Source of the DNA: Macrolepiota albuminosa | Taxonomy: Eukaryota; Basidiomycota; Agaricomycetes; Agaricales; Agaricaceae | NCBI GenBank assembly: GCA_027475525.1 | Contig: JAMWFC010000113.1 | Span: forward strand, 186,001 to 250,000 | Direction: 5' to 3' | DNA length: 64,000 nt | Part shown: in pieces, positions 13,000 through 24,617 of the stretch | How positions within the stretch are numbered: position 1 is the stretch's first letter | How the letters are laid out: every line of letters begins with the position of its first letter | Translations under genes and position numbers: made by a program | Notes under the pieces: model-generated | What the model was told of the DNA's origin: nothing | Database searches by the model: none | What the model saw: the letters and a program-made list of their open reading frames with translations, nothing else

Positions 13000-15731
13000 A
13001 TGCCTCGCTCTTCATTCCGCTTACTCGTGTCTCTAATTTCTGCGTCGATAGCCGCTACAGTTGGTTCCGCACTGGAATCTTCTACTGACTATGCCACACG
13101 CTCTTTTAGAAGTGTTGGCCGTGGCGTTGAAGTCGAGATCTATCACCCAGCCTCTACATTCGAGGTATCTATGTTTTGTTCTGACTGAATGCCCTCCTTC
13201 GTCTGACTTATGGTACTAGACTTACGGTCAAGGCGTTGAGCACCCTCTACAAAGACGCGACAATCAGACTGTCACACTAGATGCCTCTTCCGTCGCTTTT
13301 GTGCAGCAACGCCTCGGGGTCAATGCATCATCTGTATCTTTCAGGAGTGGATTCTCCGGAGAAGTAGCGAAACACGCCTATATGAGGCAGACTCATGTCA
13401 GTCAAAGCGATAGATCAACCGCAGCAAACTTCCGCTCATCATCTACAGGACGGAATTCCTTTTGCTAATGCCGTCGCTAATGTAGCTTTCAACAACGACG
13501 ACAAGGCGAGTCCCTCGGATCGTGATTTCTATCAAAGCTGATCCCCCAAACAACTTTCAAGGTCGTGGCATTTGGTTCATCGTTCGTCAAGCCAAGTGAG
13601 TATGCAAAAGAGAAATAGATGGACAACTAAACTAACATCTTTCGCAGCCTCGATCGCCTCCTCGACGCCGTCCGTCCCGCTCTCTGCCGCAATTTCTAAG
13701 GCAGAAGAGTCCCTTCTCGGGACCTACAACAACCATCCAACGACGATCCAATACGTCGTCAAAACGGACGGCTCAGCCGCGCTCGCACATGCGATACAGA
13801 TCCAAAACGAGACAGCCTTGACATTCTACGAGGCGTTTATTGATGCCCATTCAGGAGAATTGATACATATCACAGATTACAAGTCTTTAGCGTCGGTGAG
13901 TACATGTTCACTCCGGTTCTCGTTGTGCCGCGTACTGATGAGGGGGGTTGCGCAGTACCGCGTTCTGCCCATCCAGGAGGAGCTCCCCACACAGGGATTC
14001 AAGACGCTCGTTGACCCCCAAGATATGCTTGCGTCTCCGGTCGGCTGGCACACGGTCGACAACCAGATATACAAGTGAGCGTTTGTCCCTTCATTCCTAT
14101 GCCAATAATAACGCGCATTTTGGCTCAAGTGCTACAAGGTGACGTGGTAGTACAACCGCTTTGCTTGTAATATTATTCATCTCGTAAGAACAGAGGAAAC
14201 AACGCATTGTCTTATTGCGGTGGCGTCACCGACCTCTCGGCCCCGTCGTCTCCTGGGCTCAATTTTGTTTACGTCCAGAACCCTGACGTTGAGCCCACTG
14301 TCGCGCCCAACGTCGACGCAGCTCGGACGAACGCCTTCTATGTCGTTAATACGCTTCATGACGTGTGGTACAGGTAAAGTAGCCCGCCCCTCCCTCACAT
14401 GTCCTGCACTCTGAACGAACTTTTCGTAGATACGGATTTACAGAGGCAAAGTATCTTTCTCGGTGGGACAAACCGCTGTTTGACGAAGCTTTTTTTATTT
14501 AGGCCGCGTACAACTTCCAAGCTGACAACTTTGGGAAAGGTGGGCTGGGGAATGATTATGTGACGATAGCCGTGCAGAGCAAGGCGGGATTGGACAATTC
14601 GGATTTCCTGACACCTCCCGAGTGCGTTTGTTTTCCCTCTTTCTGGCCATCAAGTCCCTGACGACCTCACGTATGCTTCCCCAGTGGGCAATTCGGACAG
14701 ATGCGTGAGTATGCATTTTACCTCTGCACCGATCTATTGGTTTACTGGGAGAACAAAAAGATATGTACCTCTGGGACTACACGTCGCCGGAACGTGATGG
14801 CTCGCTCGAGAACGACATCATTACGCACGAGAACACGCATGGGATGACCAACCGCCTTGTTGGAGGGGGCACGGCGGCGTGTCTCCAGACACTCGAGGCC
14901 GGTGGGCTTGGAGAAGGTGCGACTGTTCGCTATGCACGAGTGGATACGCTTGCTGATGAGATGTATTCTGTTTGAATCTTTTTTGGTGTTGAAAGGATGG
15001 TCCGATGGCATGGCAGAGTACGTCCTACTTAACAGTTTTATTCTTTGTTTTCCTTGTCTCTGATAAATGGATCATATAGCTGGGCAGAACACAACTCGAG
15101 CGCGCTCCCAGATTATATGATGGGCCAATACGTTATCAACTTCGCGCTCGGGATACGAGGATACCCGTACTCGACCAACAAGTTGCGTATATTTTACCTT
15201 ATATCTAACATTCATACTTACTCCGCCTATCCTCACCACTAAAAAGCAAAACCAACCCATTACGCTACTCCTCCCTCAGAAACGCGGGTGAAGTCCACGG
15301 TACGCCCTTCTCGCACAGCTCATATAGACACAAACCTCACCTACTCCAACAGTGATCGGCGAGGTATGGGCCAACATGCTGCACAACGTCTACGCCGCGC
15401 TGGTCACCGCGCACGGTTGGTCCGCGACCGCACGGACGGACCCGAGCGGGTCCGAGGGGAACGTAGTGTTCCTTCACCTGTTCATCGACGCGCTCTCGCT
15501 CGTACCTTGTAATCCCACGTGTGAGTCTTCCCCTCCGAGAGTTCGACTTTGAGTTTTTAGTGGCTGATTGCGCCGGCAGTCCTCAATATAAGAGACGCGT
15601 GGATACAGGCGGACGCGAACCGGTACTCTGGTGCGAATAAATGTATCCTGTGGAACACGTTTGCAAGCCGGGGCATGGGTGTTAATGCGGCGGATTTCCA
15701 GGATTCGGCGGTGGTCCCGGATGGGTGTTAG
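13000..15731 (+). CDS. Fungalysin, secreted metalloprotease of family M36, 17 exons
   Basis: This is a secreted zinc endopeptidase made as a preproprotein. Residues 1 to about 24 form a signal peptide (FRLLVSLISASIAATVGSA), followed by the FTP/pro-region (THDGIPFANAVANVAFN; YVVKTDGSAALAHAIQI) and the catalytic domain. The zinc motif HENTHGMTNRL lies near 14827, and the downstream GLGEGWSDGMADW element carries the third ligand Glu. Exons are 13000-13164, 13220-13396, 13449-13505, 13562-13595, 13648-13895, 13956-14074, 14130-14138, 14194-14373, 14430-14445, 14503-14621, 14685-14704, 14761-14916, 14996-15017, 15080-15181, 15247-15299, 15353-15520 and 15580-15731. They close in frame to 598 residues, the normal M36 length, ending VVPDGC. 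Exon 7 is only 9 bp, and the introns after 13505 and after 14445 use GC-AG borders (GCGAGT, GCAAAG). A TATA box lies 50-57 bases upstream. It probably serves extracellular protein degradation. Confidence 0.95.
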
Positions 15732-16853
15732 AAAGTAGTGTCGCGTAACTTTTTTTGTAACAAGTATGTGTATGGCGAGTGACGAGTAGATTGTGTGTCG
15801 GGAAATTCCATAATTTGGGTAACTGCTTGTTGTATGGCTTGTTGCAAGCATAGTGTGACTAAGATCTATCTATCGCTCCTCTCTCATGAGGAAATATATG
15901 ATATATCTTAAAAGCCTAAAAAGAAAACAGAATTGCTGGAAACAGTAAGCAATAATAAAGATGTTGAAAGTTATAGACATGACACTTACCTCAGAAAAGT
16001 ACCTAAGAACCCAGACAACGACAACCATCCAAAAAGCCACGTCCGTCGACATCAAAATTGATGCGTTTAGCCGAGGGTGTGGCAGTGCTCGGGCCGGATC
16101 GGCAGCATCCGATCCCGAGATCAGTTCCAGCTTTGCCCTGGTCCTGCTGTAACAATGACGACACATTGAGCCCCTGCACAGAAAGAAGTCATGAGAGACT
16201 GAAGGGAAGAATAGGAAAGAAGGAAGTGAAAGGGAAGGAAAGAGAACAAGGGAAGGAATAAAGGATCAGCCATGCAGAAGGACAAAGCCCAGACAAATAT
16301 TAACCATGACGGCACCTGGTCAATGACGCAAGGAGGGATTTTGAGGTCGAGTAAAGAATCATCTGCCTCGGCTCAGGATCACTAGGAGTGGATCACCTAA
16401 GCCATTTATTACTTCTTTCTTTGGGTTTTGATGGACTTGACCCGTTAATATTCTTGCTATTGAAAGGTTTTGAGTCCTTAGTCCTGAAGAAATCTTTAAA
16501 TGAACACAGTCCTATCTTCAAACGACAGATAGATAAAAGAGTGTGTGTTCAAGGGTATACCAGAACCCATGGACTTGATTGAAAATCCAGTTTTCTATCT
16601 GTGCATTTGTAACCCTCCCTCCTGTGATGTGATCTAGATGGCTAGATAACACAACCATGATCTACTATTATATTTATAGCACGCTAGAAAAAGTAGGGTC
16701 AATACCAATACCAGACCAGACCACAGCTTGTTCAAAAGCGAAAAAAAAGTAGAGTAGGTAAGGTAAATGCATGATGCTATGTACGTATGTATGTATGTAT
16801 GTATGAATGTACGCCCACACCCACGTCCACGTCCACGTCCACCACTCGTTCGC
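15732..16853. other. Intergenic between convergent genes
   Basis: Fungalysin and the ATG18 gene converge here, so the segment holds two 3' ends. No coding exon is recognised. It is purine-rich near 16190-16260, and its right end carries simple repeats. Confidence 0.5.
16784..16843. repeat. Microsatellites (GTAT)n and (CCACGT)n
   Basis: A run of about five GTAT units at 16784-16806 is followed by about four CCACGT-type units near 16817-16843. They lie a few bases beyond the stop codon of the ATG18 gene. Confidence 0.85.
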
Positions 16854-18545
16854 TCACGCCCCGCCCGCCTTGTCCATCTCAGAGGGGTCCAACAAACTAG
16901 TAAATGAGAATAAGTGAGTGAGAACGACGATGGCAAATATAGAAAGGGGAAAGGAAAGGGGGTGGGAGGAAGAAAGGCACACCTATACTGTTTCATCAAC
17001 TGACACTCGCCACCACTCTCCAAATCGATACTATACGAATAGAAGTATCCTTCCGACGAGACGACCATCACGTGTGGCGTCGTACTTTCGTGTGTTCACC
17101 AATAACCAATAACCAATCACCAGCATCAGCAGCAGCACGAGCAAGCGAATCAAGTCAGCCAACATTGAAACATAGTTTATCAAGGGGAGACGCACGGGCT
17201 AAGGGCGACGATACAACGTGCGCCGGGCGCGGGGAGACGGAGGAACGCGAAATCCCGCGATGGCTCCCAAAGCTCAGTGAGCGTCGTGGGGAGGTACCCG
17301 CCCACGGAGTGGGTCAGTGATTTGGTTACTTGTATGGATTTGCGGCGGAGGCTTGAGCTGTAGTGAGATTAGATGAGAGGAGATGAGAGTAGATTAGATG
17401 AGATGGGGATTAGATGAGATGAGATGGGATTAAATGAGATTAGATTATGAGAGGAGAGAAGGGACGCACGAGACGCTTAGAGCGGGTTTCTTGTCGATAA
17501 AAGTGTCGTAGCCTGTGTCTCTGCTGTCAATAGAGTCGGACTCTGTAGGCGGGCTCGCAGGTTGCGATGGAGACTGGGACTGCGGGCGCTGCGGGCCGAG
17601 CTTGAAAATATGTACGGTATCGTGTGCAGAGCTGACAGCGAGGAGTGTAGACATCGAGTTAAAATTCAGAGAATATATACGTGCTTCGCGTGTGCCGCGG
17701 CGGAACTGGTAGAGCTTTTCGGCAGCGGGGACGCTCCAGACGCGGATGACGGTGCCTTTGTCGGAGGCTGTTGCGAGGAGGGTGCCGGTGGAGTTGAGAG
17801 AGAGCAGGGAAATGGGGGACTTGTGTGCGCGCACAACGTTTGCGACGGTGAGAGAGCGGGTGGAGAAGAGGAGGACGTCGCCGGTAGGGGGCGGGCCGGC
17901 GGGGGCGGGGAGCGAGGACGGGGAGGGGAGTGGGGCGGGGTAGGCGAGGTACGAGTTGTCAGCAGAAGGAGAGAGGGCGCAGATCGCTGAGAAATGTCAG
18001 CACGGGCGGAGAGGGAAGCGGAACACGGACCGTCGGGGTTGTTGGTTGTTTCGATGACATGGAGTAGACGCATGTTGGAGATGTCGTAGATGTAGATCTC
18101 GGCGGCGAGGACAATGACGAGAGTCTTGCGGTTCATCTTGACAGCGAGGATGGATGACGGGAACAACAACTCGCAGATCATCGATTGACGCTGTGACCGT
18201 CAGCGCAGGCAACTTGGACAACGGCGAAGACAGACCTTGGTGTTGACAATCTGGAGTTTACGTGGGCTCGACTCTGGCTGGTCGGCGGCACCCACGAGCG
18301 CAAGGAGCGACGTGCAGAAGAGCATTTCGACGATACCACGCGCGCCGTCGTCTGGAGAGCGTCAGCAGCGCACTCGCGGTCGGCACAGACGCACTCATGG
18401 TGTACACGCGCCCGAACGGGTCGCAGTTTGTGATGCTGTATCCCGTCCGCGTCCCCACAGAGATGCAGCTGCAGCACCGTCAGCACCGCCCTCCCTGTGC
18501 AGCGACCACATACGAGAAATCCTGGTTAAAGTTGGCAAACAACAT
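16854..18545 (-). CDS. ATG18: Autophagy-related protein 18 (PROPPIN/WIPI), 8 exons
   Basis: Atg18 is a seven-bladed beta-propeller that binds PtdIns3P and PtdIns(3,5)P2 on pre-autophagosomal, endosomal and vacuolar membranes. The N-terminus ([20 protein letters not shown]) is diagnostic. The lipid-binding FRRG motif appears in [19 protein letters not shown]. Exons on the minus strand are 18545-18514, 18468-18395, 18351-18236, 18190-18031, 17986-17470, 17357-17196, 17084-16983 and 16896-16854, closing in frame at 401 residues. An acidic and Pro/Ser/Gln-rich insert ([21 protein letters not shown]) sits in the propeller loop. Intron 5 (17358-17469) is a GA-rich imperfect tandem repeat of GATTAGATGA-like units. 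A second, broken copy lies at about 47.27-48.76 kb. Homology between the copies stops within about 35 bp upstream of the ATG, where transposon-rich DNA begins, so the 5' control region may have been altered. Confidence 0.93.
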
Positions 18546-19502
18546 CAGTCCGTGGGAAGTTTGAAGTTGCCCCTGATCACTATCTTATGTATCAACAAGC
18601 ACTGTTATCTCATCGTGTTCCCCGACTCTTATATTTTCCTTTTTCTTATACTCTTCTCTTCGTTCTTCATTTCTTTACTTTTTCATTATTAAATAATGTT
18701 ATACAATAATTTATGTACGAGCTACAATTCATGCCTTCGGCATGAATTTCATAGCTTGTTGGGGGCTTCGCCTCCAAACCTCCTCCAACTCAGCCTTCAG
18801 CCTAATCTCACTTCATTTGGTTAGGCTTCCAAATACATGTAAGTAGCTCAACCTCCACCAACCTCACTTTTTTTGGTCAAGGCTTCAAGTATGTATAAAA
18901 GACTCAATGCTTAATTCCAGCCTCAACCTCACTTTGTTTGGTTAAAGCTTCAGTTTTTCATGACTCAGTGCTTAATCCTAGCCTCAACCTCACTTCATTC
19001 TCAAATCTCAAAGCATTAATGTAAGCTAAATTGAATTTTTCTTGAACTTTTTACATTTTTTAAGCATTTATAAATCTCAAAAAAAGAAAAAGAAAAAAAA
19101 CTAAAACTAAAAAGTAGTGTATCAGTAGCCTCTGAATTTTCCCTGATTTTTGAGTGACTTTTCTAGAATTATTTGAGCATTCTCTACTACACAGCAGAAA
19201 TTGTAAGATTCTGGCATTGATAGAATTCAGTGATTACCCACAAAACTTAGAGATTTTGAGTAGATTTTGCTCTAATTCTACCTTGTCACAAATTTTGAAG
19301 AAATTCAAAACTTTCTGTGAGGTTTGACACAATAACCAATGAATTCTATCTGAATATTGTTCCCAGACTATTTGACCTCAATGTGGTTTGAACTGGCAGC
19401 CTGTGAACCTATCACTACACTTTACTTCCTATAGCTAGTTGCATTTTATGCATCAATGAATGTATTTGCTATCTGAGAAATACAGTATATAAGCCTGCAG
19501 CT
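18546..19502. repeat. AT-rich repeat tract with hairpins and degenerate tandem motif
   Basis: No gene is visible. A 10-bp perfect stem AATTCATGCC with a TTC loop lies at 18726-18748 inside a longer imperfect stem flanked by AGCT. Directly after it comes GGGGGCTTCGCCTCC, another TTC-loop hairpin. From about 18790 to 19005 a motif like CAACCTCACTTNNTTTGGTTAGGCTTC recurs at irregular 60-80 bp spacing. Confidence 0.55.
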
Positions 19503-19656
19503 ACAGCTAGCCATGGCTTGAACTCAAAAGGAGTGACTGAATGAATAAAGAATCATGCTGACAAACAGATGTCTTGGATACAGCTAGCCATGGCTTGAAC
19601 TCAAAAGGAGTGACTGAATGAATAAAGAATCATGCTGACAAACAGATGTCTTGGAT
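19503..19656. repeat. Exact adjacent 77-bp duplication (probable assembly join)
   Basis: The unit 19503-19579 is repeated without any change or spacer at 19580-19656. The period of 77 matches eight other cases in the window. Confidence 0.9.
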
Positions 19657-19824
19657 ATGCATGAGGAATGTTGCAGTCTGCACAGGCAAGCAACAATAAA
19701 ATCTTGACTTGATTCATGCAGAGAACTGGAGTTCAATGCAAGAAGTTTGATATATTTGTATATTACATGCAATACAACAATTGTGCTCACCTGGAGTTCA
19801 ATGCAAGAAGTTGAACTCTATATG

Positions 19825-20419
19825 TGTAAGGGCGACCTCTAGAGGCTGTGGCTCAGTCACACAGCTGGCAGAGGGAGATCCAAAGTGTATTAGAATATAT
19901 ACTGACAATATCAAGGTAGCTACTCACTTGGCAGAGGGAGATCCAAAGAGAACAAGTCTGGGGATTCCCTATGCCAGGTTGGATGCTTCTGGGGCCTCTG
20001 AAGCGTGGGAAACAACTGTACAGTATAACAAAACCTTAAAAACTCAAAAATTGACTAACCAAACAAGTGTGCAAACAAGGGAGGAAAACTCCGGACTTTA
20101 GAAGTCAGAAAGGCAAACTCCGGCTTATCTAAGCAGCCTGGAGTGGTGCTGAAGGGCCCACACTTGTCTGAGTGATAGCTAAAGAACCAGAGCACCTCAA
20201 AGGTTGAGAATAGTACTAACAGATAGTGTTGAAAAAGTAGTAACAGCAAGATGAGAGAATGATAGAAGAAATAAGGAAGTGAATGAAAGGAGAGTGAAGA
20301 AATAAAGAGTGAAAGAAGAAAGGAATGAGGAGTCCCCTGACAATAAAATAAGGAAGTGAATGAAAGGAGAGTGAAGAAATAAAGAGTGAAAGAAGAAAGG
20401 AATGAGGAGTCCCCTGACA
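19825..20419 (+). mobile_element. Solo LTR, family 1, copy 1, with target duplication ATATG
   Basis: The element starts TGTAAGGGCGACC and ends CCCCTGACA, with the TG...CA borders of an LTR. It is flanked on both sides by ATATG (19820-19824 and 20420-20424). No internal coding region accompanies it, so it is a solo LTR left by recombination. Two related copies lie at 29425-30184 (+) and 56286-56794 (-). Its length of 595 bp includes one 77-bp duplication, and without it the LTR is 518 bp. Confidence 0.9.
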
Positions 20420-20422
20420 ATA
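20269..20422. repeat. Exact adjacent 77-bp duplication (probable assembly join)
   Basis: 20269-20345 equals 20346-20422. It spans the 3' end of solo LTR copy 1. Confidence 0.9.
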
Positions 20423-20424
20423 TG

Positions 20425-21180
20425 AGCAGTCATGAATTTAAAAACTACAGTTCTTCACTACTGTTGGTGCTTGTGATAATCAAGGAATTAATCACATGAG
20501 TGCAGGCATATACTTTTGTCAGATGCCTGGACACATCACCAAGTATCTCTTCCATCAACCTTGACCTGGGTGTTGACTAGGTGCTATGCCATTAGCATGT
20601 CTGATGTACCTTCTTTTATGTCATCTTCTGTGCCTGCTAAAATTGTTCTGTCAATGTCTAGACCTCTAAAATCAAAGCCAGGTATTAGCAAAAATTAGGG
20701 ACTTTGAAGATAGTCTTGCTGTGGTCAAAAAAAAAGCTACTAGATATACAGATAACAAGTAAACTTACAGCTCAGGTCAGAGACTTACTAAAGAGAGTAG
20801 AAGGATGGACAAAGGACATTGAAGTCTTGAAGAAGGAAAATGAACAGCTGAAGACTCACATTGATCAATAATTGTGAGGCAAGTATAGATGACTCAGATG
20901 AAACATCAATGGACTTGGAGAGTGATGCAGAAAAAAAACTGAGGCTCACAAAGATGGAAGAGGAGGTTGAGGCAAGCACATTGGCCTATGCAGACAATGC
21001 CTTCAAAGTACAAAAAAGCTGCAACAAAAGATTGATGACTTACTATATTAATCAACAAGGAGCTGACACATTATGCATTCAATCACAACATGGGCATTGG
21101 AAAGTTATCTGAAATAAACCCTCCACTGTATTCTGACACAAGTGATCAATCAGCTTAGCCTTGTATTTTAAGGATCAATG
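20425..21180. mobile_element. Decayed transposon coding remnant, unrecognised
   Basis: Short frames rich in Lys, Glu and Asp (for example near 20861-21112, with many charged residues and coiled-coil character) resemble the central part of an LTR-element gag. Several stops break them. I cannot name the family with confidence. Confidence 0.35.
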
Positions 21181-23110
21181 ACCCAGTAATAGGACTCTAC
21201 ACAGGCTAGGCACATCAATGACAGGCCACAGCAGGCTTGACACTGGCTCTGGATATCTTACCACATGTGATTTAAACTTATCACATGCAATTTATCCATT
21301 GGAGGCCATATCTAACAGATCCCAGGTAACAGATGGCATTACTCTATTGGCAAGTATTGACAGATGGCATCACCTCATCAGCAAATGGTACAGCTAGCTG
21401 GTGGCAGCACTTACAACTTGAAATGATGGCATTTCTCCATGACAGACAGCTTGGCATTTCAACTTGGCACCTGATATCACTTAGCACCCTTTATTTACTT
21501 GAGCAGACAGCAATCGAACTTTTTACTATTCAGTTTAATGCATGGTGTCTATTTACATTCTTTTCTACTTAGCAGCAGTGAACTCATTTTTCCTATAAAT
21601 ACTTACTGTTCTCAATAGTTTGCAAACAGAACAGAGTACCTAGGTACTCTCTGCTGATGATGCCAACTATGGTTGGGAACGTTGGATGCTACATAGTAAA
21701 ACATTGTCTCCAGCATATGGCATGTGTAAAGTGCAAAGAGTTTTGGCAGAGTTCCAGTATGCTTAAGACAATAAGATGTGACTAGGCACTAGTAATTAGT
21801 GCTCCTAATGCTACCTAGCAAACTGTAAGTGCTGTGATTCTAACAAAAGTTTGACAAAAAAGATAAAATAGCACAATGCAAATGTGCTTGTTGTTGGCAC
21901 CATAGACAATGAAGACAATATAGACACTGCTAGTGCCTAACTCCCTGGCAACTTTAAGTTAAACTAGCAAGATTTAAATGATGAGGGTAACTGACTTCTG
22001 ATTTGTTGCTATTTATACATCCAGTAGCTATCTTTTATACTATACACTATCAAAATTTGAGAATAAGTCCATCTGTAGCACTACAAGTTAGCACTTCTTT
22101 TCATGGCTACAGCTAACAGTGACCTGTCAATAGCAACCAACAGCACATGGATGATGGCAACTAATGGCATTATAGCCTATTGGCTATAGCAACTCTAAAA
22201 CTACTTAAAATTATATGAGTCTGCTCACTTTTTATCTCAAGTCCAATTGGCCAGGATGTTTTGGTGTATGGTCAGAAAAACCTCAATAGACACTGTAATC
22301 TATAAGTGCTATCTCTGGTGCTAAATATTATTCCTACTTCCAACAGGTCAAAGTGTCAGGCCTTAGTATATCTGGTCCTGTTGATGTTAATTCTTATACT
22401 TCTGATAATGGTGCCTCAACAGATGGCAGCACTTAATGCTATTTCTCTTTAGAACTAAACAAAATTTGATCAAAACCACCTCTCTGTAGTTGTGCTAGTG
22501 TTATCTCTTCACAAGTCCTGAGTCCTTGGAGTTAGTAAATAATAAATGATTAGCTAGAACTGTTAAGTAGAGCCTGCATTGAGAAGCAATAGCTAAAGAT
22601 GTTCTGAGCCCAAGAAAGTAGCTTGAGACTCTAGGTTTGATAAATGTTGGTCAACCTATATTGTTTTTTGATGCATTCAGTCCAAGCAGAAGCCTATCAC
22701 TGCTTCTGCTCAGTTCACCTTACAGTTGAGATTTCTTTTGAGCTGACTTAGTTCCAAGTCACCAAAATTGTCTGAACACCTCTCACCTGCTTGCTGCAGT
22801 TACATATATAGAATCTATATGCCTTGCACTTATGGCAGGCATTATGCAGCTTAGACATTGCTGAGCTTCTAGTTCTCTTGCTGCACTCACTCTTAACCTT
22901 CTTTCACTCTTTCGAGATGCACTTTGTCATTAGCGCACTTCTTTTACTGCATATTTCTTACCGACTTTCCTTATCAACACTCATCTTTTCTTGCTGTTTA
23001 ACTCATTTCTGACTTGTTTTCTGGGACCTGCTCAGGACTCTCTCAACATACTTAGCATGCCCAATGTATATTCTCAAATTAATAGCTATAAACTGAGTCT
23101 GCTACTAACC
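21181..23110 (+). mobile_element. Fragments of a gypsy-type LTR split by another repeat
   Basis: 21181-21650 resembles the left part of the LTR at 60127-61025. 22790-23110 resembles its right part (TATGGCAGGCATTA and GGGACCTGC motifs are shared). Between them, 21800-22260 is homologous, in inverted orientation, to about 57540-58060, so a second element was probably inserted into the LTR. CpG sites in the 60-kb copy are mostly TpG or CpA here, indicating an older copy. Confidence 0.6.
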
Positions 23111-23925
23111 AACTTTTGAGTGTTATCACCAGTTATCTGTTTTAAGTGTAATAAGCAGTGGACCAACAATACCAACTATTATTCTATTTAATGGCTTATG
23201 GGCTGGATGAAATGCTACAGCACAGAGATTGTATCAAATGCAAAGCCTGCCCTGCATTGAATTAGTGAAGAGGATCATCAAAAACATAGATGAGAAAGAT
23301 TTATAATCCTTCAAAGAAAAATGAAAGATGTGCAAGCATTGATGGGAAAGAAAAATGTTGTGGTACAGAATGCTCAAGGCCTGAGCATGTCAGATGAGAG
23401 CATCACAGTCACTAATGAAAAAAAGCAGCCTACTGCTGCAGTGTTGAGAAGTCATGCTGCTGGAGTGCATACAACATTACCTTTGATCCTTTCATTGTAG
23501 TACTTGGTTGCAAGTAGTACTGATAGTTCTGGGGCTTTCTTGAAGTCTTAGAAAGTGACCTCTAATCCACACTGGTGCTTGATGATAAAAACTTGATGTA
23601 TTGGGTGCTTCACAGAATATCAAATATCCTGATGGGCAGAAGAAGGTTCTCAATAAACTCCAGCCTAAGCAGTTCACTCCCTGGGAACCACCGAGCCTTT
23701 GTCTACCAATAGACTTCCAATGAGAGGTGTTCAATAAACTCTAGCCTAAGTGATTCACTCCCTGGGAACCACCGAGCCTTTGCCTATCAATTGCCTGGTT
23801 ATTCTCTACTCTACTTGGACTATTTATACTAATTTTCCAGTGCACAGACCACCAGATCACATGACTTTTTGCTCTTGACCTCCCAGCATTCCTGACCTAA
23901 TTTGTTGTTCCATTTTCCATTTTGG
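23111..23925. repeat. Transposon debris with a diverged tandem duplication
   Basis: No gene is seen. A segment starting at 23651 (CAATAAACTCCAGCC) recurs at 23732 with about ten percent divergence and a period of 81 bp. This differs from the exact 77-bp cases and is a genuine older duplication. Confidence 0.5.
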
Positions 23926-23927
23926 TG

Positions 23928-24110
23928 ATGCATGTTTCAGTGCCACCATTCCATTCATCTCTTCCTTCCTCCATTCAATGCATGTTTCAGTGCCACCATT
24001 CCATTCATCTCTTCCTTCCTCCATTCAATGCATGTTTCAGTGCCACCATTCCATTCATCCCTCCCTTCCTCCATTCAATGCATGTGCCACCATTCTATTC
24101 ATCTCTTTTG
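23928..24110 (+). repeat. 50-bp tandem repeat, about 3.7 units
   Basis: A unit containing TGCCACCATTCCATTCATCT repeats at 23941, 23991 and 24041 with a period of exactly 50 bp. The last unit is shortened by about 7 bp. The repeat lies just upstream of an LTR-like copy of family 2 and may belong to it. Confidence 0.85.
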
Positions 24111-24255
24111 ACATCCCTCCATGCTTCTTTCCCTTTCCCCTTTCAGTCATATCAAATTGGGCATTGTCAGATCAGATCTTGATCTAGATCATCACAATTT
24201 GATCCCCTTTTGTCACCTCTGCCAGCTTCCATGCTTCCCCTCCCCATAACAGTGG

Positions 24256-24409
24256 TTGGACTATTGTTGAGTTGATAGCTTGAGCTGGTCCCTGCCCTTT
24301 GTTCTGTACTGTCTGTGTATTTATTGGGGTGTTTGGACTATTGTTGAGTTGATAGCTTGAGCTGGTCCCTGCCCTTTGTTCTGTACTGTCTGTGTATTTA
24401 TTGGGGTGT
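24256..24409. repeat. Exact adjacent 77-bp duplication (probable assembly join)
   Basis: 24256-24332 equals 24333-24409. Confidence 0.9.
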
Positions 24410-24450
24410 TTTTTGGAGATATAATTTGTTGAGACTGCTACCAGGAGGCT

Positions 24451-24604
24451 TACAGTTTTCAGCCTATAATTAAATGTTTATTTTGACTTCTGGTGCATGT
24501 TGTGTCCCTGACTGCTGGTACAGCATCTACAGTTTTCAGCCTATAATTAAATGTTTATTTTGACTTCTGGTGCATGTTGTGTCCCTGACTGCTGGTACAG
24601 CATC
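24451..24604. repeat. Exact adjacent 77-bp duplication (probable assembly join)
   Basis: 24451-24527 equals 24528-24604. Confidence 0.9.
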
Positions 24605-24617
24605 GTATTATCATTTT

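Larger units (their letters stand above)
24210..24617 (+). mobile_element. LTR-like repeat, family 2, copy 1
   Basis: It shares a core from GCTTCCCCTCCCCATAACAG to CAGCATCGTATTATCA with copies at about 27789-28100 (inverted) and 55960-56206. The 3' border ends in TATCA in each. The left border is uncertain, and I find no convincing target duplication. Two 77-bp joins lie inside. Confidence 0.6.

Noticed and set aside
17562..17990. Long + strand frame rich in Gly, Glu and Arg
   Set aside because: It is the antisense shadow of ATG18 exon 5, which has conserved protein sequence and valid splice sites on the minus strand.
23928..24110. Possible CRISPR-like array (50-bp period)
   Set aside because: Whole 50-bp units repeat without unique spacers, and the genome is eukaryotic.
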